Shown one piece after another: positions 55,573 to 64,000 of a stretch of DNA of 64,000 nucleotides (positions are counted from its first letter, which is position 1; the number at the start of each line of letters is the position of its first letter). The stretch covers positions 372,001 to 436,000 of the forward strand of contig NW_021940924.1 in the NCBI RefSeq assembly GCF_004337985.1, written 5' to 3'. Position numbers and translations under genes: made by a program. The notes beneath the pieces are model-generated. The model ran no database searches, had not been told where the DNA came from, and saw only the letters and a program-made list of their open reading frames with translations. The DNA is from Pyricularia pennisetigena (taxonomy: Eukaryota > Ascomycota > Sordariomycetes > Magnaporthales > Pyriculariaceae).

Positions 55573-57932
55573 CTATAACATTCCCACCGCATTTCGAAAG
55601 ATGCCGCGGCTCTCTTCAAGCTTGGATATGCGGTCTAACAAAACCTTGCGCTGGTGATGGATTGCAGAACTCTCGAGGGCAACGGACTTGACTTCGGTGT
55701 CGTTCATAGTTGCCACGACTAAAGGGGAGAAGACGTGTTCAAGACCGCGAAGCATGTGCCGCTCGATCACCTGATTCGTGACATTGGCAACAAAAACCTT
55801 CAGCTGAACCTTTTTATGCCGCAAAAATCAGTAACACTGTTCAAGGCTGAAATGTATTTTTGGGAATAGTTATATTGGGCACGAATACCTTGTAAATCGC
55901 GCGCAAACAGTCCAGGGCCTCTTCACAGCTAACCTTCTCCATATCGATATTAGCCTCGCTGGTGGCTTTGGATAGAGTCCCAAGAACGAGCTCTAAATCA
56001 AACTTGTCGTAATGTGCGCCTCGGCTGCAGTTCATGCTGGAGCGGTGTTCAAGTAGGGCAGGATTGATAGCATTAAGCTGCGTTCGTAGCTTGTCTTCAC
56101 GGGTCCTGTGGAGGTTGTCCGTATAGTAGTGGTTGTAGTTGATAGGAAAGCCTTTCAAGTCCTCGATCAATTTCCACAGCTCCTCTCGAGCTTTCACTTT
56201 GCGCTGTTGAAGGCGGTCCTTGACTTGGAAAGACCTGTTCCAGGCGCATTAGCCCGTTGGTGTTCAAAGATTGAGCAATTATTTTGCGGTACCACACTCA
56301 CCATATTCGAGAAGAAACATCCTTTGCTCCCCTCTTCTTGAGGAGGGCATCATAAAACTGCTCGCAAAGGTAGCTAACCAGGTCGATGTGGGACTCGGCG
56401 AACTTGGCCCATGGCTGGGATTGCTCCCAAAAAAGCTCAGATATCACATTTGGATTGAAGCTCCCGAATAACTCAGTTCCTCGCGAGCGCTGTATAAGTC
56501 GTTTCACCCATTCCGTTGCCTTGGTTTTCGAAAGCTTCTTTGGTACTGGGGTAACAATCTTGGCTTGTGCAGCTATGTCGCCTTCCACGGTGATTTCCGA
56601 AACCGATTCGGTGTGCACAACTGCAGGAATTTGATACTTATGTCCTCTCGTCCAAATATCCTCTGAAAATTGGTTGTTGCAGTGCTGGACGGCTGCACGG
56701 AGTCGAGCGACGGTGCTTTTGTTCTTTAGATTGAACGCATTTTCCCCGCCTGATCTGAAAAATTCGTGCTCATAGTGTCCATTCAAAGCTGCTTTGCAGA
56801 TTTCATGGCAGTCCATGCTTAGCTGCGTCAGGTATGTGCGGCAATCCAAAGCAGTGGATCGCGAATCCCCGAGAGGCTCAAGTTCATTTACCGATGATTC
56901 TAGGGCCACTTCGAGATCTCCCATTAGGCGTGGAAGCTCGTTTTTCACATGATCGTAGAGTAGATGGCTGAGTCGTATGCGCAACGCGTCAATACCACAC
57001 GTTTCCTGTGACAGAGTTCTGAAGTTTGAGGTGCGAAAGAATTTCGCCTCTGACACGTTGCGCTCCTCAAATGAGAAGTTTCGTTCGTCAAACTTTCGAT
57101 TTTTGATGACGTGCCAACCGAGCTGGAAAAAAACGTCCTCGTTGCGGGCGAGCTCAAGGAACTTCTTCTCGGAGCCAGACCCGGCTTCGAGTTTGTCCGG
57201 CTTTGTGATCACACCAAGTGTTCGCTCGCCAAGGGGGTCAAACTTGCGAACTTGTTGAAGGATTCCTTGATTGGCCGCGTCATTCGTAGCCGAAACAACC
57301 GCTAGGCAAATGGTACGAGGTTGGGAGATGTAATAGTCAGTGATCTCTTTCACTATCTCAACGTCGTTATCTGAAACACCCTTGGTAGAGGTTTGAATCA
57401 GGCCTGGGATATCAACCAGGGTTAGCTGAGGACGGTTCGGGCCATCAATATCAATGCTGAGCGTATCTTTGGCAAAGGCGCTGGTAGATGATGCGTCATC
57501 AGATCTTGAAATCCCCATTACCGTCATGGCCGCATCAATGACAATGGGCAAATCAGCAAAGGTAGTGATAGATTGTGAAAAGGCTTTGATATTTTGTTTT
57601 TCATGCTCAGGGCGACTGCTGTCTGGAACAATCTTGACAGTGATCTTGTCGACGGCCTCGCGGCGGAGACTGATTTCAGTGGCAAACCTAGTGCAAAGGT
57701 TGTCGTTTCTGGGGAAAGGAATCTCAGTCAGGGCTTCCAGCACGGAGCTCTTCCCAGCAGATTGATCTCCACAGACGACGATCTGAGGTAGGGATAGGAT
57801 GCTGTCGAGACCACATTTTCGCACGTGACTGATGGTGTCAAGAAGAATTCGTTGCTCGGTTGTTTGGAACTCTTCCAAAGTGGATCCATGAAATAGCTTG
57901 TTAAAGGAAGAGGAATCATCGGGAGCGCCCAT
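55573..57932 (-). CDS. Dynamin-family GTPase (Mx-like)
   Basis: Exons 57932-56302, 56234-55889 and 55809-55573 join in phase over introns of 67 and 79 nt, giving 737 residues. The large-GTPase domain is complete: P-loop GDQSAGKS (55-62), switch DIPGL (174-178) and TKPD (243-246), with ASTSAFAKDT between. The stalk follows (IDALRIRLSHLLYDHVKNELPRL, SRGTELFGSFNPNVISELFWEQSQPW) and then the GTPase effector domain (VQLKVFVANVTNQVIERHML...LSRISKLEE-like ending). No pleckstrin-homology or proline-rich domain is present, as in Mx/Vps1/Dnm1-type and the many fungal dynamin-like proteins with GED. Such GTPases remodel membranes or, in the Mx branch, restrict viruses. I cannot tell which applies here. 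The gene is intact, unlike the dynamin fragment at 9127-9898. Confidence 0.85.
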
Positions 57933-58981
57933 GTTAACGAATAGGAAATTTTAAATTTGAAAAACGAGTTTAAGGGAAACGGGGGACGGGATGAAAACGT
58001 CTGATAAGAAGTCGAAGGACTGACAGTGAGAATACGGCCTCTGCTCGAGCTCTTAAATTGTTGTCGAATACCAGAAATCGTGTAGTAAGATGAAAACTCA
58101 ACACTCCTTGACCGCTAGACCTTTCGTCTTGTATCGTACAAATAGAAGCAAGGATCCCCAAGAACCTCCTCCCCTCGCATCATCAAATAGCATTGCTTTT
58201 TGAGTTGCAGGACTTATAGCCAGCCGATATACCACGTCATAAAGCAGAGCGGCCACTAGCTGATCTATCGGAAATCATCAATCTAAAAAGTAAACTTTCC
58301 CGTAGAGTTTCCATTTCTCAATTATGCGGGAGGCCCTCCTTTTCCGGGCCACCCTTTCCGCCAGCTTAAGCACATTTCCTCGTTTATTGCTAACAGAGTC
58401 TGACAAAAAAAATAAGTTTCCGTTTCTCTCGAAACCAGTAGGGAGACACAATCTAGACTTCATGATTTATACATGTGTTTGGTTAATCGGTGGAAGCTGC
58501 TTCCTTGAGCGCTAGGCTGATTAAGGGAGCCGCTACATCACCGAATGTTGGAAATTATGGAAGCTTCTTAGCCCAGCGCATGGAGAGCCTGTTGCATAGT
58601 CGGCCGCATGCGAGGCAAGGAAACGACCTCCACTGCCAGGTATCTTGAGGGCCTCTGATTGGTTGTCCATGTCCGCCAGAATCCCATGTGGGAGGCCCAC
58701 CACCCTCCTATTAACCAAGTTAACATTCTTGGAAGTGGGCGATCCAGCCACAAACCAGCATACGTAAGAGGCCCCTCCACCGGTTGCTGATGAGGTCAGG
58801 ATTGAGGCATTTCCCAGAGTATTTGTGAAACACAAATCTCGGGTTTTAGGATGTATTTGTCAGATCTGGAGCTCTTGATTTGTACCGCTGAAGCCGGCCG
58901 TACTGGGCTTGCTCACGCCCCAAACAGGGCACTATCAGTAAAGTTGAGAATTATTATCCTCCAACTAAAAATGCTACCGTT
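57933..58981. other. Intergenic stretch
   Basis: No gene. Two decayed motif copies lie at 58323-58341 and 58578-58598. Confidence 0.45.
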
Positions 58982-59298
58982 ATGCAGGAGGCCCTCCATA
59001 TGCAGCGGATAGGAAAAGTGCTCCGTTGCGGGCCATCAACCAAGATGCCTACTTGTCAGGCATGTCGGAAGCCCACGGTTGCATTCCCAGAAATTGCTAG
59101 TGTCATGTAGGAGGCCTGCTGTTCTCCTACCATTATATTTTACGAACAATGGTTTTGGTGGTCATCACCTATACGATTATGAAAAAGCATTTGGAATTCA
59201 GGAGACATCGATTGATGCGCTGTGTTACCCATGTCGCTTCGCAAAAAAATACCCAGCCATGAGCTACGAGTTCCATGAATGGAGGGCCTCCTGCATGA
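58982..59298. mobile_element. MITE-like element with 18-bp inverted ends
   Basis: The left end ATGCAGGAGGCCCTCCAT (58985-59002 region) and the right end ATGGAGGGCCTCCTGCAT (59279-59296 region) are perfect inverted repeats about 300 bp apart, with no coding capacity between. A clear target-site duplication is not visible. A further decayed end (ATGTAGGAGGCC) lies inside at 59106. Confidence 0.55.
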
Positions 59299-59376
59299 GG
59301 GAGATTGCTATTCCGACTGGCTGGCTAGTAGTTTAGCACACCATATACTGAACTGTGTGTGGGTACAATGCATAGG

Positions 59377-60798
59377 TTAGGTGGCAAAGTACGGAGATCG
59401 ATCGACACCCTGATATGTTTCAGGTTGATAGCCGGGTGAACTGTTTGGCGCATGTCGCTCGTCCTCTGGAATCGATCTTAGCGTTGTCTCGAAATCTTCC
59501 ACCCACGTCTTGAGTTTTTCAGTAGCCTGGTGCCGCTCGTCTTGCCCGCGCAATCGTTGCTCACCCGGCAGACCCAGCGCCATGAGACTAAAGGCAAGAT
59601 ACTGCCCGACTGCTGTGCACAAGTGAAAATGGCCCGGATGGGCCAACACTTCAGCATTAGGCTCTGCAAGGTGATAGAGAAGCGTTTCAGGCTCGCGCCA
59701 GTCGATCTTTAGAGACACGATCGCCTCGCCCGTCGTCAATAGACCATACTCGAGTCCCCCTTCAATCATGTAGTGGTAGGTTTGCGTAATCGCCGCTGCA
59801 GTCAGTCTTTCGGCGTGATACTGGAAACGTGCGTCGGGGTCCACAGACGTCGGGATGGTCTTCCGGTTGACCACTTCCGTGTAAATATTCATCGGGCGTA
59901 GACCAAGGCGAAGGTGCGGCGCGGTTAGCTTGTGCGGCGGTTTGTACTCGGAGATGTAAATCATTGTGCGTCTTTCCGAGCCCGCGTCGCCGGATCGGTA
60001 GACGCAGATCTGATCGGGTCGTAGCCGGTTGAGGTCGAGACTGTGGTTTGGAGTAGCCGGTGGTGTCGATGGGGTATCGCGGTAGACGACTTCCTCTGCA
60101 AGATCGCTGATTGCATGTGGATGGTTCTCGAAAATGATTCCGTTTCCCAGCTCGAACGCGCTTCTAACATCTTCCGCCTGTTTGAGTTGGTCTATAATCA
60201 ATTTGACGGGATCCTCGACACTGTTGTGCAAGAAGGACTCGAGCGTCTTCTCATCAGCTATCCTGTGCAATGAAATCCTTTTTCCTAAGCCGGTGAGGAA
60301 GGCTCGATTCTCAAAAACACGGCTATCGACAGGGAAGGTGTCGTAGATTGTGCCGAATGTTATTCTCTGCTGCTGAATAAAATCGGACCATGGCTGGATA
60401 TGTGTGGGACACCATTTATTTCGTGGGTTAGTGATGGGTCCCTTCGAGGTCAGTTTCCGGTTCCGTTCAATGTTGAAGCTGGAGAAAACCAGATGATGAC
60501 AGGCAGCGATGTACTCGTCAAGTGTCGTGGGTTGAGTTTGTTGTTCTGACGCTTCGGCGCGTTGCTGTTCCCTCTCGGCGCGTTGCTGTTCCTTCTCGGC
60601 GCGTTGCTGTTCCTTCTCGGCGCGTTGTCGCTCCCGCTGTCCTTCTTTCTCCGCTTCTTCCGCACGTTGTCGCTCTCTTTCTGCGCGTTGCTTTGCCTCT
60701 TGCAGCTGCCTTCTCAGCTCTTCCACGCTCGTCGATCCATCCATGACGCGTAGGGGCATAGGTCTTGGTGCGGGTTGATTAGGACATAATTGTCGCAA
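59377..60798 (-). CDS. Coiled-coil protein with PD-(D/E)XK-like nuclease domain
   Basis: A single exon of 473 residues. Residues 22-87 are an alpha-helical coiled coil made of QRAE(K/R)EQ heptad-like repeats. From residue 95 a globular domain follows. Its core fits a PD-(D/E)XK fold: RPDQICVYRSG (Asp262), ISEYKPPHKL (Glu284, Lys286), NIYTEVVNRKTIP, then YHAERLTAAAITQTYHYMIEGGLEYGLLTTGEAIVSLKIDW. The D...ExK spacing is the expected catalytic layout. I infer a restriction-like nuclease fold, without proof of activity. Related fungal proteins are often multicopy and sometimes carry kinase domains; here there is none. The coil could mediate assembly. A degraded partial copy lies at 38955-39330. 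Confidence 0.65.
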   Translation of the reverse strand: MRQLCPNQPAPRPMPLRVMDGSTSVEELRRQLQEAKQRAERERQRAEEAEKEGQRERQRAEKEQQRAEKEQQRAEREQQRAEASEQQTQPTTLDEYIAACHHLVFSSFNIERNRKLTSKGPITNPRNKWCPTHIQPWSDFIQQQRITFGTIYDTFPVDSRVFENRAFLTGLGKRISLHRIADEKTLESFLHNSVEDPVKLIIDQLKQAEDVRSAFELGNGIIFENHPHAISDLAEEVVYRDTPSTPPATPNHSLDLNRLRPDQICVYRSGDAGSERRTMIYISEYKPPHKLTAPHLRLGLRPMNIYTEVVNRKTIPTSVDPDARFQYHAERLTAAAITQTYHYMIEGGLEYGLLTTGEAIVSLKIDWREPETLLYHLAEPNAEVLAHPGHFHLCTAVGQYLAFSLMALGLPGEQRLRGQDERHQATEKLKTWVEDFETTLRSIPEDERHAPNSSPGYQPETYQGVDRSPYFAT

Positions 60799-61476
60799 CC
60801 CGAATGTTTTGAACTGCGGCGTTGTCTGAGTGGAGCCGTATTACGTACGCATGTTGCGAGGGGCAACCTGTCCGAAACACCCAAACTAACGAATCGACCG
60901 ATGCACGGACGTACTCAAGCGTAAAATTAACCAGGGCCTTGGGCCGTGTAAGTGGATTATATTTGATCCCATGCTCATCAACGATTCTTGGCGGCCATAA
61001 AATTTCAACCTTCCATACTTATATGCACATCTGCAGGGACCAACTGTGCGGTCGTAATACTGTACTTAATGGCATTCATAGGCGGTTTGGACGGTGCTTA
61101 GCCTGTGTAGGCGATTGGCGATTCAGGGCTTTAGATAACGGCCGGACCGCCGATTTAATCGCATACGATTGGCTGACTAAGCTCTTAATCCCGCGCACGG
61201 TCCTCTACCACCTGGCGCCAAACAATGATGGCTTCCTGGCTGCCTAATTTAATGTACTTCATCACGCGTTGAAGCAGCAAGTAACACATAATATTATATT
61301 AGCTGACCTCGTTGGCACACTTTTATCTGTTTATTTGTGTTAAAATAAACAATTGATCCCCATGTTTTTAATATATTATAATCTGGATTTTTGTTATAAT
61401 ATGATTCATAAGGCTGTCACGAAAGCGATCCCAAAGAGACAAGGCTGCAATATAGGGGCGATTCTATTCGAAGATC
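60799..61476. other. AT-rich stretch without a gene
   Basis: No supported gene. It becomes very AT-rich after 61250, next to the LINE. Confidence 0.45.
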
Positions 61477-61570
61477 TAAAGCTAAGTGTAAAGGAAGAAG
61501 AAAGGCACGCAGTGCCAATCGCGTACACGCGCCTAAGCGAGCAAATAACAAACGAACCCTGGCGCCTTGT
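61477..61570 (-). repeat. LINE 3' flank, copy shared with 6205
   Basis: Matches 6205-6298 in reverse complement. It follows the LINE stop codon directly in LINE orientation. Confidence 0.6.
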
Positions 61571-61588
61571 CACGTGAGGTGGAGCTAG

Positions 61589-64000
61589 TCACGGTTGGCA
61601 GTCGCCCAGGCACGCCACTCCGTAACACTCGGGCTCCTTTCTCGGTGTGTATTGGAGTTTCCATTCCCTGTATGCGGGGGACCGTTCACAGAGTTCTTTG
61701 CGCCACCAATCCTTCTCTATATTCGAAAGACTGGCTCTGAGGACCGTGCCGATACCGCTATATGTGGTTTGCTGAGCCTTCGGGTCTGGGTCCGGCGGTC
61801 CGGCGGAGCCGGCCTCGGCCAGCTCGTCAGCCCGGTCGTTTCCCGGGATTCCCTGGTGCCCAGGGCACCAACGGACCCGAGCCTCCGTACCTTGTTTTCG
61901 GAGTAAATCGACAAGGTTATGGAACTCCAGAAAGGCCCATTGAGACGGACGCGGCGCGTCGCCTCTAAGACCCCAAATGACCGAGGTGCTGTCCACACAA
62001 ATCCAGATCCGGGCGCCTGGTTGGGCCCTGGATGCCGCCTGTAGCCCTTTTAGGGCGCCAATCGCCTCGGTGTCGAAAACGTGGCTTTCCGGCGTAATAG
62101 ATGCGGAGCCTGCGGTAAATTCCAGGCCCGCCCTAAAAGCGGCCCATCCGTACCCTATTTGGACGCAATTATTTTCGTGTTTTTCCGAACCATCCGTATA
62201 TACTATGATATCCTCAGGTGATACCATGTCCAGCCATTCCATAAAGCGGCGCGCCGCTTCCTCTTTTGGGACTCCTCCGGTGGGGTCAGTGCGAGAATCC
62301 GGGGCATTGCGAGGTGCGCGCAACTCTAATCTCCGGATCCGCGGGAGGAGTTGTGCAGCCATTTGCAGGGTCGTGGCCGGCTGGCCTGGGTTGCGGGCAC
62401 GAGGTGTTTCACGCAGGCGGCTGACAAGGGGGTGCCCCTTGTCCGCGAGCCTCAGTCGAGCGCCGTATTTCAGGCGGGTGTGGGCAAGCGCGACGCGGGC
62501 CCAGGGTAATCCTGCGTCCCTGAGAACGGTGGACGAGGGGGTGCTTTTATACGCCGGGAGGATGGCCCGTGCCGCTAAGACCAGCGGTTTATTCAGTGCT
62601 TTAAGGAGTCCTTTTTGTTTGTGCGCTGGGTTGTACCATGCCTCGGCTGCGTAGGTGGCCGAGGAGCCCACGCATGCCACCGCTGCCTTGCGAAGTGCAG
62701 CCGCAGGCGGTCCGTATCTTACTGCCCCAAAGCCTTTGAGGTGGGCAGCGACCGCCATTGCTTTGGCAGCCCTCTCGGCCACGTGGCGGCGCCCGTCCAG
62801 CCGCCGGCTGAACCAAAAACCAAGCCAACGCATGCCCGGGTAACGTTCGGCCCCGGAGGCGCTTTGTCCGCGTCGGCCGCCTGGTAGTTGGACCGGGGTA
62901 ACCGTTCTACCATTCATCCGGATTTCCGGGTTGCGACCGTGCCTCTTCTTGGTAATGTGAATCACCTCTGTCTTTTCCGCTGCAAAATGGATCTTCTCTT
63001 CCGCCTCGATTTCGTGCATATCCCGGAGTTTATCTTCCAGCCAACGTACGTTCTCCCCCAACGAGGGTGACGATTTCCATGTGAGCACGTCGTCTGCGTA
63101 TGCCAGCCGCCACTTCGCACCGTTTTTAACGAGGTACGCCAAGTATAGCATATATAGGATCGGGGAAAGGGGAGACCCTTGCGGGGTGCCGCACCCAAGC
63201 CGCCTAAAGCCCGTGGTTGTACCCTCCAGCCGGACTCGGGCCTGGCGGCCGTTTAAAAAGTTGATCACGAACCTGAGGAGCATTTTACTGAACCCGAGGC
63301 TCCGCATTTTCCGTATTAATCGCCCATGGAGGAGGGCGTCGAAGGCGCCTTGGACGTCGCATGCGACAAGGGTAACTTCCTCCCCGCGAGCTAGAGCCTG
63401 CTCGATGTCGTGGGCGAGGGCACAAACCAGATCCGTCGCCGATCGCTTGGGTAGGGCACCGCCGTGGGTGCAGCTAAGGAGCCCGTTGCCGTGTATGGCC
63501 CACGCTATCCGGCGTGCAACAAGCCTTTCGAGGCCTTTTCCGATACAGGAGAGGAGGGCTATAGGCCGCCAAGATCGAACGCTGCTCCGGTCTTTTTTCC
63601 CCGTTTTCGGTAGCATCGCGATTTCGGCCTTCTTCCAAGGCGCTGGGAAATGCCCGAGTTCCAGGCAACGTTGGTAGAGCCTGCGCACCGGTTCGGCCAA
63701 CGAAGCCCATCCGGCTTTTACTAGCCGGACAATTATTCCGTCGATGCCCGGGGACGTGCTCGTAACCCCAATGCAGGAGCGCTCCGCCTCTTCCGCACTA
63801 ACCTGGGTGTCCCAAGGGATTTTAGCCTCGTCCGGCGACCAGGCCTCCAAGGGGTCTCCCTGCAGGTCATCCTCCGCCGAAAATCGGCCAAGCACCTCCC
63901 GTTGCAATGCCTCCGCTTTTGCTAAGGGCTCGCTCACTTGCTCGCCGTTAATAACCAGCGGCGGGGACCGGAGGCGTGGTCCGGCTCCCAGCCAACACAC
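61589..64000 (-). mobile_element. LINE (Tad/I-like) reverse transcriptase with RNase H, 3'-truncated, runs off the edge
   Basis: An open frame of 803 codons continues past 64000. Reverse-transcriptase motifs are in order: TSTSPGIDGI, SSVRSWRPIALLSC, ACDVQGAFDAL, CGTPQGSPLSPILY and the catalytic AYADDV (YADD). An RNase H domain follows with VYTDGSE, VFDTEAIGAL, CVDSTSVIWGL and CPGHQGIPGNDRADELA. This combination is that of fungal Tad-clade LINEs. The frame ends shortly after DWWRKEL...TPRKEPE with the odd tail CYGVACLGDCQP, before the usual zinc-knuckle end, so the 3' part is missing or rearranged. The endonuclease domain would lie beyond the window. Translation upstream cannot be judged here. 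Confidence 0.85.

Noticed and set aside
1..64000. A Starship-type giant transposon
   Set aside because: No DUF3435 tyrosine recombinase, patatin, NLR or DUF3723 gene is recognisable, so the cargo-like gene set alone is not enough.
1..64000. tRNA or rRNA genes
   Set aside because: No convincing cloverleaf or rRNA segment was noticed by eye; a covariance search would be needed to exclude them.

Overview
The window looks like nuclear DNA of a filamentous ascomycete, probably from a repeat-rich accessory or subtelomere-like region. The reasons are short GT-AG introns (about 50-160 nt), genes with monocistronic spacing, and fungal-restricted families: an Est1-type protein, a CFEM-like protein, an OrsD-type relic, a rhodopsin/PTH11-like membrane protein, an EthD protein and an OTT_1508-type deaminase. 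The presence of pogo/Fot1, LINE and LTR remnants fits too. I cannot name the species.

Layout. 0-13 kb: an intact five-exon Est1-type gene (1287-3591) with an inverted fragment of its own 3' end at 177-530; a broken pogo/Fot1-like transposon (3909-6177) abutting a short piece shared with the LINE at the right edge; an LTR-like repeat; a degraded CFEM-like gene; an AT-rich ORF joined to a dynamin stalk/GED fragment; a small BAH-domain gene; and an OrsD-type relic. 13-24 kb: a casein-kinase-1-like pseudokinase, a block of degenerate repeats, a broken C2H2 gene, a 3 kb gene-free stretch with a second LTR-like copy, and an intact DCR2-like phosphoesterase. 24-39 kb: a rhodopsin-domain membrane protein, a secreted EthD protein, a large TPR-like hypothetical protein, a zinc-finger/ATP-grasp-like protein and an HNH-domain protein.

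39-61 kb is the most unusual part. It holds a C2H2 plus P-loop ATPase gene (41554-43526), an OTT_1508-type deaminase broken by one stop (44644-46512), a small conserved ORF, a three-domain kinase/HAD/phosphoribosyltransferase enzyme (49189-51249), a BTB gene, a broken F-box-like gene, an intact dynamin-family GTPase (55573-57932) and a coiled-coil/PD-(D/E)XK-like protein (59377-60798) with a degraded partial copy at 38955-39330. A short near-palindromic motif recurs at least eight times in this segment and forms the ends of one MITE-like element. The right edge is a LINE reverse transcriptase/RNase H on the minus strand that runs out of the window.

How the genes relate: there is no classical biosynthetic cluster and no Starship captain recombinase visible. 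The 41-61 kb genes resemble, by domain type only, the parts of conflict or defence systems (ATPase, deaminase, nuclease, dynamin, nucleotide-metabolising enzyme). That they work together is my inference, not something the sequence proves. Several exon-intron models were joined by hand and checked for reading phase; where phase fails, this is stated.
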